Shown here one piece after another: positions 45,173 to 56,399 of a stretch of DNA of 64,000 nt (the stretch's first letter is position 1; each line of letters opens with the position of its first letter). Source of the stretch: Puffinus mauretanicus (Eukaryota; Chordata; Aves; Procellariiformes; Procellariidae); the NCBI GenBank assembly GCA_023333565.1, contig JAJKFH010000227.1, forward strand, positions 2,480,001-2,544,000. Direction: 5' to 3'. The notes beneath the pieces are model-generated. The model ran no database searches. It had not been told where the DNA came from and was given only the letters and a program-made list of their open reading frames with translations. A program made the position numbers and the translations under genes.

Positions 45173-47799
45173 CTGTTTTCCCTGCAGTAAGGCAGGATGG
45201 ACTGGCTTTCCGCAGGAATTTTTGCGTGTGTTAATTCCCACCAGCATCAGTTTTATGCAGCTGTAGAAGGCCCCCTGTTTGCGATTGAGATGGACTAAGT
45301 GGGAGCGAGTCTTTCTTTGCTCTTGGCCAAAGGTGAAGACACTTGAGACTATCAGACTTTCCAAGAATCTCTTACTAAGATGTATTTTAGCCATGCTTAA
45401 TGGCTGCGCTTGCCTCCTATTTCCATACGTAAAAGAGCGTGCAAGCAGTTCTCAACCTGACCTTTTAAACTGAATGTACTTAAACATACTGGGCCAAATC
45501 CCCCTCGCAGCCAGAGTGCCGGAGCTCCCCGGGGGTGTCACCGAGCTGGAGAGCGCTGCTGGGGTGCAGCGAGAGCTGACACGTGCGGAGGGGTGGTCGT
45601 TAGTGTTGCTAATCCCACCGCACGAGAAAGACAAGTTCATGTCAGCAATCATCCTCTGCTTCTGCTGGGAGGTTTCTTTCAAAGATAACAGATGCTTCAA
45701 TGCTAAATGTGAAATTAATGGCTTTGCACAAGCAGTTGTTCATTTTAAACATGTTTCTTAAGCTCCAGCGTGCTGGCTGCATGGGGATGCTGGTGGCTCC
45801 GATGCTTCTTGGTCCTTCATCCTCAGGATAAGATGCAAACAGCCTGTGCTGCTTGGAAGCCTCTGCCTGCCTCCGGATTTCGTAACAAGTAGTTTTCAGG
45901 TCAGGCTGTCCACGGGGCAGTGCCTTGCAGCTCCCGTTTCTCCTGCATGGGGAGGGGTCCACTTGCGGCATCCGTCAGCCGCTGCAGAGGTCTGGAAAAG
46001 CCAGGCAGGCTGAAACCTGCCATGATCAGCCCCTCGTCTTGCTTACGAGAGGGGCTTGTGTTTTTTCTAGATATTAGCTAGTATATCTTGAAAATCTGGT
46101 CTAATCATATGCGGACAAAACTCTCTTTGGAAATGGCTGAGTCCATATACTCTGCTGCTAAATGAGAATCTGTACTTCAAAGCTGGTACGCTTACAGGAA
46201 AAGAAGGTTTTGATTTGCTTATAACTTCCTGAGATGAGACCAGTTTCTCTTAGCTCAGTGGAGATTTTGCAGCTGCTTTTCATAGCTCTGTCTCAAATAT
46301 TGACCAATTGGCAGGTTTCTGATCTGAGATTTTTGTTTTAGCTTTTGGCTTTTCAGTAACCGAAACCTGAATGCTCTTAGTTACCAGGGTTTCAGGTTCT
46401 CAAAGGGTCTGAATCTGAAGCAGACAATTTTTTGAGATGATATATGAAGAGGGAGGAGGTGGCAGTTTTTCATTTAAAAATAAACTTTTCAGTTAGCGAA
46501 TACTGAAGTTCTCCTGGGTGACACAGGTTTGTGACCTGGGGAGTCCTCTCCCAAAAGAGCTGGTGGCCCCACCAGTGCTGCTTGGCTCCAGCTGGGAGCC
46601 GCGGCAGCTGGGGAGGTGGCAGGACGGGAAGCAGGGCACAGCCTTGCTCCCCCTGCCCCAAAAAACGTTGTGAGTGGAGAGAATCAGGATTGTCTGACAT
46701 ACTTCTCAGAGGTAAATTAGAGGTTTAAATATTGTCATATTGCTGATTTTCAAAAGTATTCGTAGTGTTTGAAGGTGCTGCTGTGCACCTACCATGATTT
46801 TAAAAAAGTAATTTTTGGGGTAAACATCTGAGTCCCGGAAAAATCCGCTGGGACTGCTGCTAGGAGCTGCCCTGTATCTCACCATGCCCAAAGCCTTTGA
46901 AAGCCTGGTCTGGCAAGGTGACCAGTTACTGTCCATCGCTGGCTTGCTGGTGGCTGTGTAGCTTTCTCATGGCAAACAGGAGAGGTCTGGAGCTGCTTAA
47001 ACCTCTCTTGAGGCTCGTTCCATTTACTTCCCTTTCGCGAAGGGCTGGCGGTGTGAGCGCGGGCGGTTGTTGCAGAGCAGCCTTGGGCTTGTCCCTGCGG
47101 TTACTCCCTCTCCTTTGAATCCAAAGGCTCGTGGCACTGTGAATCTCGATCGCTTGGGAAGTTGGATTGAAGCTCCTGTGGTCCTTAGGAGCTTTCCTCG
47201 TGGCCTCGCCATGGGGTGTCGCTGGAAAGCTATCCCAGCTCGTCCGCCCTTTAGCTTGGCCAAGGTATGCTGAATGCGGAGTTGCGTCTGAGCTGGGGGT
47301 TGCATTTCCTCCCTTCCTTATTTTCAGTCCCTGACTACGAAGCTTTCGTAAGAAAGCGTGAACCTCCGTAGAGCGCGAAATGGCTGGAGTCCTGCGACGC
47401 TTTGGTTAAACCCGCGCAGAGCAGCAGCGAAGCAGCAGCCAGAGCACAGCAGGTACCAGGACACCGACTGCCAGTTCCCAGCTATAAAAACACACCGCTC
47501 GCACGGTTCACACAACCGGCACAGATGCAGCACGAGCAGCTGCCAGGGAGAAGGGGAGGAGGATGAAAAAAACCGTTTGGATGCGAAAGCAGAGGAGTTG
47601 TGCATATCTTCCCAAAACAAAAATAGTAGCTTAAAATGCACTTAGAGTCCTTCTGGCAATAATAACCAATGGATGGGAAGCACATTAGGATATTTTCCTG
47701 GTTTGGAGCAAGCAGATGTTATTGTGTCCACTGAAATCATGGCAATGAGCATAAAGCACAACTTCCCTGCTGCCCTGGCATGAATTTTGATCTCCCTCT

Positions 47800-47864
47800 A
47801 GTGTAAATCAGGACAGACCCCATGGAGGGCAATGCTGTTACACTGTTGTACGCCAGAATTGGCC
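47800..47864 (+). mobile_element. old amniote palindromic repeat, copy 1
   Basis: The copy opens GTGTAAATCAGGACAGACCC, continues with GGGCAATGCTGTTACACTG and ends GCCAGAATTGGCC. This follows in order the old family's GTGTAAATCAGGAGTAACTCC start, TCAATGGAGTTACAC middle and GCAGAATTTGGCC end. It is the clearest copy in the window. A 61-codon open frame over it is an accident of the repeat. Confidence 0.6.
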
Positions 47865-47922
47865 TTGCTTTTGCAGGTCCCAAGGGTGGTATTTTGATAT
47901 CTAGAAAATTAATGCTTGAGAT

Positions 47923-48000
47923 GGATCTGACCCAAAACCCTGGATTTGAACTCTTTGCAAGTTCAGATCCGGATGCAAACTTCACAGCTGCACCCTATTG
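47923..48000 (+). mobile_element. possible second old repeat type (CAGATCCGGAT)
   Basis: The phrases TGACCCAAAACCCTGG, TTTGAACTCTTTGCAAG and TTCAGATCCGGATGCAAAC, then TTCACAGCTGCACCCTATTG, recall another old sauropsid repeat rich in TTCAGATCC and GGATC..AAAC words. It lies between two copies of the palindromic repeat. The assignment rests on memory and is tentative. Confidence 0.3.
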
Positions 48001-48140
48001 TCTCTGAGCCCAATAAAACCCTCTCTCTGAACCACCCACAAGCTTAATGAAAACGTAGATTGAGATCAGATCATTATGGCCTCGAGCCAGCGCTGCGAAG
48101 CACGCACAGTGAATGGCCCGACTCTTCTCGTGCTCATGGT

Positions 48141-48228
48141 GATGTAAACCGCGAGCAGCTCCAAGGAAATCAGCTGGATTTCCCCAGCGTGGAGCCAGTT
48201 GTAAATGTGAACAGAATAAGACCCTAGG
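48141..48228 (+). mobile_element. old amniote palindromic repeat, copy 2
   Basis: The copy opens GATGTAAACCGCGAGCAG, has CTCCAAGGAAATCAGCTGGA in the middle, and ends GCCAGTTGTAAATG and ACAGAATAAGACCCT. These map in order to GGTGTAAATC..GAGTAACTCC, ATTGAAGTCAGTGGA and CCAGTGTAAATGAGAGCAGAATTTGGCCC of the old family. It is nearly full length and is followed directly by a poly-T stretch. Confidence 0.55.
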
Positions 48229-48254
48229 TTTTTTTTTTTGTTTTTTTTTTTTTT
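48229..48254. repeat. T11-G-T14 tract
   Basis: Eleven Ts, one G and fourteen Ts follow the end of the old repeat. This is a simple low-complexity tract. Confidence 0.9.
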
Positions 48255-48259
48255 ACATT

Positions 48260-51200
48260 TCTGTTTTGAGGAGCAAGTGAACTCCCATCTCATGCTGACC
48301 TAGTCTGAGAGGTCATCTTCTTCCAGGAGGAGCTTTGCCAGGAGCTGAGACTGGATTTGTCCTGATTACCAAGACACATTGTTGGGGAATGTGATGTCAA
48401 ATGATGGCTATTTTTGTTCCAACCTCAGCCCTCTTGGTTTGGGAAAGCTGATGCTAGTGATGAGGAGTAGGAGAGTCTTGGGGGAGGGAAAAGGGGGAGA
48501 AAAAAGGATAGAGAGGAGGTCCAAACAGCTTGGGCAGTGCAGTGTGGGGATCCCTCCTTAGGGACAAATTTTTTGTAAAGCAAACAGCAGCATTAGACTC
48601 CCGAGAAAACTTTTCACTGGAGGGCTGGGGCACTGGCAACATAGAAGTCTTGTCTTCTGCTATCTCTCAGTCCCCTCTTTAGAGATGTGCACAAATGATT
48701 TAGCTCGGACGACTAAACTAGGTTAAATGGAAGATTTGTACGGCTCTTCGAATAGAGAGTGGTTCTTGCTGCCTCAGTCATGAGCTGGCTGTATATGTGG
48801 TTTAGGTTTCACTGTGCAGATTTTCCTATCTGGAACAGTAATATTTAGTTTAGTTTCCTTGATAGGCAGAAGATCTAAGCCTCAGGTATAAACTTTTTCA
48901 GCTCCTGTTTAATCATTAGTTTTTCAAACCTTAGGGGTTTGGGTGAGTAGTTTGTTTCTTGTGTTTCTTCTGGGCAGTATTTTCATAAAAAAACTTGCTG
49001 GATCTGTGCAGGTCAAGTCCATCTTTGGGTGGCGTGCACTTCGAGTTGCGCTGCTTCTGCTGGCTTTAATTTTTGGATGTTGTTCTCAAGAAGGGCCAAG
49101 AGTAGTTCCTGTTATTGCTGATGTCCGCATGCGTCATCTCTGAGAGCTGCCTTCGCGTAGAAGCAGGTCTTTGCCAGGTATGGATGTGCGTGTTTATTTT
49201 GCTACGTAGTAAGTGAATTTTGGTTGCTGGTTCGTCTCTTCTTGGACTCTGCCGGAGCAGAAGCGATGCTGGGAACAGAGGAAAAGTCTCGACTTGCAGG
49301 GAGCTGAGATGCCTGGTTTGGAGGACTTTAATTGGCCGGGTCGTGGGTTTGCTCTTTTATTAGAGGCCATTTGCTATTTTCCCAGAAGATGAAAGGATTT
49401 TGTTGTCAGCACTATTAAAAAACCCATAACAAACCAAACCCAAGTGGGACTACGATTCTGCCATTAGCATCTACTGGGGCTTGTTTCTGTGAAGCCACCA
49501 CTATAAAAATCCCTCAATTCTTTCCACTACGAAAGCCCACAAAATGGGCTGGCAAAGCGGAGGACAATATAGAGATATTAATAGCCAGGTAATGGGGTCA
49601 TGCATTTTCAGAACCGGTATCTCTGCTTACGTGGATCATTTGACCTGTTTAAGTGCCTGGTATGGGTGCCTGGCAAAATTCCCATCTCCCACCCCCCTTT
49701 TTTCCTGAATAAAGGAGCAAAATACCATTACTTCTCTTGTTTTCCTCCTAAGAACAAAACTTAGCACCAGCAAATCGCTTCTATCAAAGTTCTTCTTAAA
49801 AATATGTTTCCACGTAATGGCTTGGGAACGTTCGGAGAGGATCCAAGTCATTAGCATGGTTGCGGTGATGGAGACTTGCTCTGAGCTCAAATAGCGGAGT
49901 GCTTTGTTTTTGGAGTCTGCGTAGATCTGGGCAACCTTTTTCAGGATGAATAGTTTATTTGCCGAGAAATGCAATTTTGGGGTTGACTGAAACTATTTAC
50001 TGAATTGGCACTAGTAGCTAATCTTTTTGTAAAGGGCAAATGTTTTGTTTCAACATTTTCAGAATGAAATATTCATGTTCTTCCATTTTGGAGTAACATT
50101 TCGTTTCATAACTTGCCTGCATTGTAATCCTTTTTGCAAAAGGGAAAAATTATCCCGACTACCAAACCAAAACGAAGGGATTGGTCATGCATTTTGGTTG
50201 ACCTGAACTTAAAGGATTATTTTTGTTTTTCCTTTGCTGAGGGGGGAAAACAAATCAAAAGCTTTTCACTCCTGATGAAAAGACAACCTTCTTTCACCCC
50301 TGGAATAAGCCAGTGAATCTCATTGTATTATTTGCCCGATTGTGAGTCGCAGGGCCAATCTCCACATCATGGGTGCTTTCTCAGCCATAGTTTCTCATCA
50401 TGAGAATGAATTAGTATTTAATTAATGCTTTGATCTTGGGAAGTGGCGCTTCCCGGATGCTCGTTCCCTTGTGCCTGTTCTCAAGAGCAGTCGCCCCCAG
50501 ACAAGACCCATCCTTTGCTAATGGAGGTCCATGGTCACTTTGCTCTTGACTTGAGTGCACACAAGTTAGATGCTCTTAAAATGCAAGAAGGGCAGATTCA
50601 GATCTCAACTGTGGTGCAAGCCAGCAGTGAGTGTATTACGGTCAGGATGTGCTTTTGTGAACCACGCAACTCATTGCACTTTAGGACAACAGTTTAAGCT
50701 GTTTGAGTGCATCCACGAGATTTCCTTATTTTCCAAGATAAAGTATTTCTTGTGGTTGAAGAGGATCCCTGCCGTGGTTTGGGGTGGTTAGGATGCAAGG
50801 ACTCTTGCTCCATGGCGCTCATCCTGACTGTATGTGCCGGTCTGGAATTGAAAGCATAGGGCTCAGCTGTGGTCTCACCAGTGCTAGGGAAAACTGTTAA
50901 ATGAAGGTTTCACGATTTTGGTGGGTTGCTGCATTGTTGATTAATGTTACTGTCCAATACTTGAGAAAATCTGTGGAAAATGAGTACAGCCAAGTAAATG
51001 GCCCTGTAGCTAACTAGCGTCCACTGCGGTTCACAGCATCCATCGCAGAAGCCTGCCTCCGTGCATCCACCACGCGTGCTGTCCCACAGCCTGGGCCGCT
51101 CCAGGCGCCGCGTGTTATTCCATCTGCCCACGATAAACAGAACGGCACGTTGGGTTTGGCTTTTAAATATAGCTTCTCTCGAAATGGAGCAAATACCAGT

Positions 51201-52090
51201 GACGCTGCTCTGTGCGCTACTGCGCTTGTTTTTCCCATGTCTTTAGCAGCGGGGCTCTAAAATCAGAGCCAGGCACTGGGATGTTTAGGGGGTGGTGTTA
51301 AAGCATAAAACTGAGGATAAAAGAGGTTAAATACAAGTCTTGGTTGTGCTGTCTACTTCATAAAGTAAAAAGAAAATGACGTTAAAACTAACGTTCAGCC
51401 CTGTGGAGGGTAACCTGCTAGTTACTCCTGAGATGCACCTACCCTTTGCAATACCACATCCCAGGACCTCGGAGCTTAAGCAAGGTTATTCTCGCAACCC
51501 TAACTCTATTCTTGCAAGTCCCCCGCCGTCCCAGTGCGGGGGGAGCTGTGGGGCAGGGAAGGACGGGGTAGCCCACGTGCTGACTTACAAGCAGGGGTCG
51601 GCAGCTCTGGAGAAACAGCAAAGCTGCGCAGTTGGCCATGTGTCTTGGTTTTGTCTATTTGCTCCTGTTGCTTGAAAAAAGTTTCTGCAGGGAGGAGGGA
51701 ATGACGTAGCCCAAGTGGGTGCCAGTAATGGACTGAACTGCAATGCTGGCTTCACCCCGATGCAGAGACAACACGGGCAAACCCATCCTTCCCGGAGCGT
51801 GCGGGTGCAAGGTGCAGCGGGACACGCAAAGCTCTGTTGTTTCTGCTTGTCTGTGAGCGCTTGCACAGCTGATGTCACTTGAGAAGCTACTAAAGGTCCC
51901 TCCAGTGCCTGTCACCCAAGGACTTGGTGTTCTTGGGTGGAACAGTGCTCCGACAACGAAGAATAATGAGTGATTGCTTAATTTCTGTCAGCGCCTCCCA
52001 CCCCAGCCAGTGCGCTGCCTTCTGGCAGGCAGCGCGGAGGAATGTACATCCTTGGCCACGGTTGGGGATGAGCTGGGATCTGCGCCGCAG
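48260..52090. other. non-coding block, no gene recognised
   Basis: I see no recognisable gene. Open frames are short (mostly under 115 codons). Around 50,010-50,120 the sequence is AT-rich with TTTCAACATTTTCAG and GAAATATTCATG words. The part from about 51,500 to 52,090 is GC-richer. Nothing else stands out. Confidence 0.55.
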
Positions 52091-52101
52091 AGCCGTGTTG
52101 T

Positions 52102-52736
52102 TTGCGTTACAGCTTGGGAGTTGCATCAGGGCTGTGCTGTGAAGTGATGTCTGGGTTGAAGGTGCTGACAGACTCTGGGGGAGCTCCTGGTGCCGGGCTC
52201 TGTCCCTGGATGTATAGAACGCCAGAACAGTCGTATCTCCTCCATCTTCCAGCTCTTTCCCTGCCTCCATTCATTTTATTACCCATTGCTCTTCGTTTAG
52301 AAACTGCCTTTGGGGGCTCTATCTCCCTGTGCTTCCTTCTGCTCATCCTCATGCTGTTGACTCCTCCTTGCTTCTCCAGCCTTTGCTGTCTGGAGCAGTT
52401 TGTCCGTGATTTTCCGTCTTTATTAACAGCACGTCTGTTGTCCCGTTCCGGTGTCTCTTTCTTGCCACGTACCTCCAGTACTCTTGCTGCAGTTGCTTTG
52501 CATGTTGTTTTGTGCAGATCTGGAGCCGAGGGAAGCTGGGGTGCTGGGTCACAGCAACGTTTCTGCATAGGAGCAACGCCACCAGCCTGTGTGGCAAACC
52601 CAGAGCCACCCGGTGTTCTGCCTCTCGTCAAGTCCGTACAAAGCCAGATGAATGCGCCGTGTCCTGCCACAAATGTGAGGACTGGAGACGTGCAAACCTC
52701 ACTTAAAGAAAAAGAAAGGACCGTGTGCTGACTCAA
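52102..52736. other. two long open frames on opposite strands, unassigned
   Basis: Both strands are open for 209 codons over the same 630 bases. The plus frame has its first ATG at 52147 (194 codons) and includes a hydrophobic stretch (SISLCFLLLILMLLTPPC). The minus frame is very basic (for example SMRMSRRKHREIEPPK). The plus strand is pyrimidine-rich, which removes stop codons (all purine-rich apart from T) from several frames at once and probably explains both. Neither peptide resembles a known family. Confidence 0.12.
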
Positions 52737-52739
52737 GTC

Positions 52740-55700
52740 TCACCCACATGTAGAAACCAAATGACAAAAACGTGCAACTTCCTCGTACGATGGCACCAAA
52801 GGCTTTAAAGCAACTCATTGGTGTCTTTTTAGGCAGTTGGGTTTATGTCTGTATTTTTGCAAAAATGGTCCTAAAATGGCCTGCGGGTAATCTACTCGCT
52901 CCTAGTGACTGCGGAGGTCGATAGCTGTCTCTGAACTACGAACGCATGCGCTGTAGATTTGCAGTCATGAATTTGCCGTTGTGGATGCAGTTTTTCACTC
53001 GAAGGCCCCAACATCCGGATACGTCTGTGGAAGGGAGGCTGTGCAAACATTAAACGCGCGTTCGTATTCCCCTTTCAGGCCAGCTTTGACTTTCCTTGAA
53101 TGTAGTGAAAACAAACAGATGTTCTCAGAAAGCCAGGGTGACCTGGAAACTATTAATTAGGTAGTGAGTGAAAGAGGAGATTGCAGTGTTTGGATTTCCT
53201 TAAAGGATAACTATTTTTAGCCTCCGCTGACGTAGCCCAGGACAAGCTAACAGCAACCTGCTGCTGGGCCAGTGGAGGAAATCTAGAAAGAAAGATCGCT
53301 GCACTTTCCGAGAGAGATGGTAGCTGAAATGCTGAGATTACCTGGGATTAATTGAAGCCTAGATATATTAATTTGGAAAAAAAATGTGTGTGTGTGCCCC
53401 TAGAAAACAGGGGATATGAAGAGTCATGATGTAGTCTTGTTCCTGGAAGAGAACCCAGAAAAATTCCGTTTCTGGGTCACTTCTCTTCCCCTTCATCTCT
53501 ACCTTCTGCTCTTTCACGCTCCTCCTGCACTGGAGATGTTCAGATCTTCCACAAAGCTCTGCGTGGCTCTCACGGTGCCTTTAACCCTGGTGTGTTTGTC
53601 TATGATGACAAATGGCCACAGCTTAGCATACCTGGGAGGTGTTCGTCTCTCAAATCTCTTCACCCAATCTGTTTTCTAGTGTCTGCGAAAAAAATAAAAA
53701 TGGGTAGGCTGACTTGTGTTTGGGGAGGCTTCATCCCTAACTACCACCTAACTGCAAAGGCAATGGGGCTCTTGGAGGAGCTTATCCTGCTGGACCAAGG
53801 GAATCCCAAGGGAAAAATTACTCCAAAGTTCCACGTGATGGAGCCTGCCAGGGACGTACTGCAGCAGGGGCCGTTCCTGGGTGTTTTTATGAGCTGTTTT
53901 GGTTCCAACACTATTTTGCCCTTTTCTCCTCAGATATTTGTATGGGAATGGATTTGTTCACGTAGACAAAGATACTGTTGATGAACGTGGTATTTTCTGT
54001 GTTTGTGCGTGAGCTCTGTACTCACGTGGTGAGAAATGGTGAAATGTGTCGCCCAGCTCGGAGGCAGGAGCAACGGCACGTGCTCGTGTTTGATCAGTCG
54101 TAGCCCAGGGAAAGCAGAAAGCTCCTGACTAGTTAACTTAGATAATGCCTGCTATGCTCCTCTTTGAGACCTGATGCTTCGAACTGGTGTAAAAGCAGGT
54201 CACGAGCGTGTGGTTTGCACCTCACCCCGACCTGGCTCTGGTGTAATGTGCTCTCGCTTGACTCAACAGCCCATCCTTTCTCCTTTGCAAACACCTCTCC
54301 AGAAGCCTTTCTAGCCACCTCCAGTTAGCGTCCCAACAGCCAAACCTGCGAATATGACCACGCTTTCCCTGTGCAGTTGCATACTAGCTGAATCTCTTTC
54401 CCCAGAGAATAACATGCTGCCGGGACAGGCAGCTCCGTTTGCTGAGCCATCGAGAACAGCGGGGAGAACCTCGTGTACACAACAAGGAGGCTGTGGCTGG
54501 GCTCCAGACATCAGGAAAGCCTCAGATCGGATGTACGGTATTAGTGACAGCGGAGTACGAGTACAGACCAAAAAAAATACACGGAGCAGGCTGTACGTGC
54601 CTACCCTCTGCCCTACCAAGCGTAGGACCTGCATTTCTTCCTGCCAACCTGTGAACCGAGCTAATAAGAAGTTCTTTGCAGGCTTGCAGTACCTTTCATC
54701 TCCATGATCTCTGTTCCTCTGGTGAGACAGAGCACTTTGTTGACCAAGGATGCCCAGCAGGTCCTTGGCCAAGTAGAAGACAGGACCTCAGTTAGCGACT
54801 TTGTCCCTGGCTCTAACCTCTGGCTGCAGGAGTTGGCTTTCGAAGCCCACGCCACCAGGCTTTCCACGTTTGTACCTCCCTTCCCAGAGCTTCACTGCAG
54901 AGCAGGGAAGGGGCGTTAACCCCCGTGTTGCTTCCCTGCAGCTGCGTTCCCCAAGGTCGGCTGAAATGGGAGGCTCGTGGGCTTGATGTTAAATGACCCC
55001 AGCTTGGTTTCTCCTGTCCTTCTCGGCCCTTCCAGGCTAAAGGCCACGTGAGCTGTTTTAGCTGCATCCTGAGCTTCCAAGCATCTGGGGCCAGTTCTTA
55101 GAAACCTTAGACTCGTGGAAGCAGCGCATGGAAGTGGCCGGGCTGGAAGGGCTGGGCTGGACTGGTCTCCGGGGAGCGCGTGGGAGTCCTGGCGTCATGT
55201 TCGGTTATGGAACTTCACCAGCTTCGTCCTTGGAGAGGGATTTGTGCTTTCGGCACTGCTGTCGGGGAGAACCGGCCAAGAAGGAGCAAGGTAAGAACAA
55301 CGCGTAGCAGAGGATGCAGAGCAAGCTGTGTGCCGCGGCACTGGGAGCGGCAGGGATCGCGATGCCCCAGCACCCCCTTCTTGGGCACAACTTGGCACTC
55401 TGCTCTTGATGTTACCTTTGCTGTCCATGGAGCTTTTCCAGCGATCTCTGCCTGAGGATCCAGGCAATGGTGTGAAAGCACTAAAGGATATCCAAGCAGG
55501 TATTAAAACCTGCCTCTGTGCAAGCACACAAAGGTGTTTCTCGGTACAAACACAGGAGCAACACAAAGCAAGGTCCTTTGGCACGTTAGCATCATTATGC
55601 ATGGTGTATTTTTGTGTGCATTTTTTTCTGCTCCACTTTTTGGAGACGTACAATTGCCAGGGCTCATCTGTCATATTGCGTGATGAGTACTAAGCTGCGA

Positions 55701-56300
55701 ATGGTGCAGGTCAGGATCTACTTATTACCTTGCTGCTGAGGAGCCCTTGTTCAGTAGCTCATGGTCACCACAGTTATCACGCCGAGACAGAGCCATATGT
55801 TTTGCAGCTTCCTGGTGAGGAGGAAGACTTAAATATATGTATTTTACTTCTATTAAGAAAGCATCACATTCCTAACTCTACTGGAAATCAATCATCCCTT
55901 TGTCAGAAATTGCCCCCTCCCCCAGACAAGGCTTTCAAGTTTGTAGTGTCTGATGGAATTTAATAATATTTATTATGTTTCCAGCTCATTTATGGGGAGC
56001 AAGACTTGACTTGTTGTTTTGGGCTTTCTGTGGAAGGAAATGATGGACGGGGCTTGCTTTTACGCTGTCGTGGAACCGCTGTAGGTCCGCACAGATTTAA
56101 ACCTTGCACGGACAAAGAATTTCCTCTGTAGCTTAATCCATGATTAGTCTTAAATTTCAGCCTTGGCGGGAGGAGAGGGACTCTCCCCTCCGTCGTAGGT
56201 AAGAAGTTGGAAGTAATGTTTTCCCTTGGAAAGACTCCTGCTCGCATGTGCGTATTGCACTTAAAAGGTGTTTAATCTTATAAACTCCCTTTCCACGTAA
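52740..56300. other. non-coding block, no gene recognised
   Basis: No recognisable gene. A short (TG)6 tract lies near 53384-53396. Several frames of 120-160 codons on both strands (for example minus 54311-54772 and minus 55195-55674) have no family resemblance. The phrase AACTGGTGTAAAAGCAGG near 54182 may be a scrap of the old palindromic repeat. Confidence 0.55.
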
Positions 56301-56349
56301 CGCTGCCATAATCCCCAGATCGTCTTCGCTAACGTGTTGGTTGTTTCAG

Positions 56350-56381
56350 GATAGAGAAGCAGCTGAGTCCAAATTATACAG
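56350..56381 (+). other. candidate 32-nt microexon
   Basis: All splice signals expected of a short exon are present: a branch-site match (GCTAAC, about 20 bases upstream), an acceptor GTTGGTTGTTTCAG (AG at 56348-56349), and a perfect ACAG|GTGAGT donor (GT at 56382-56383). Two of the three frames are open (DREAAESKLY or IEKQLSPNYT). The length is not a multiple of three, so inclusion would change frame unless matched elsewhere. Microexons of this size occur in neuronal genes. No flanking exon is recognised, so this remains a hypothesis. Confidence 0.25.
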
Positions 56382-56399
56382 GTGAGTGCCTGTGGCGGT

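Larger units (their letters stand above)
43200..47790. other. non-coding block, no gene recognised
   Basis: Mixed composition with no recognisable gene. The part around 44,040-44,350 is GC-rich with C-runs. An AT-rich segment at 44,700-44,860 and the 29-A run at 45141 are listed separately. An 8-bp inverted repeat (AACCTGAA at 46364-46371, TTCAGGTT at 46391-46398) brackets a 19-base loop. Around 45490 the phrase TGGGCCAAATCCCC resembles the reverse end of the old palindromic repeat. Confidence 0.55.

Noticed and set aside
45490..45560. Reverse-oriented copy of the old palindromic repeat
   Set aside because: Only the TGGGCCAAATCC terminus fits; the middle is too GC-rich and diverged to support the call.
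54180..54270. Another copy of the palindromic repeat around CTGGTGTAA words
   Set aside because: Two GGTGTAA words occur but the intervening sequence does not follow the family order.
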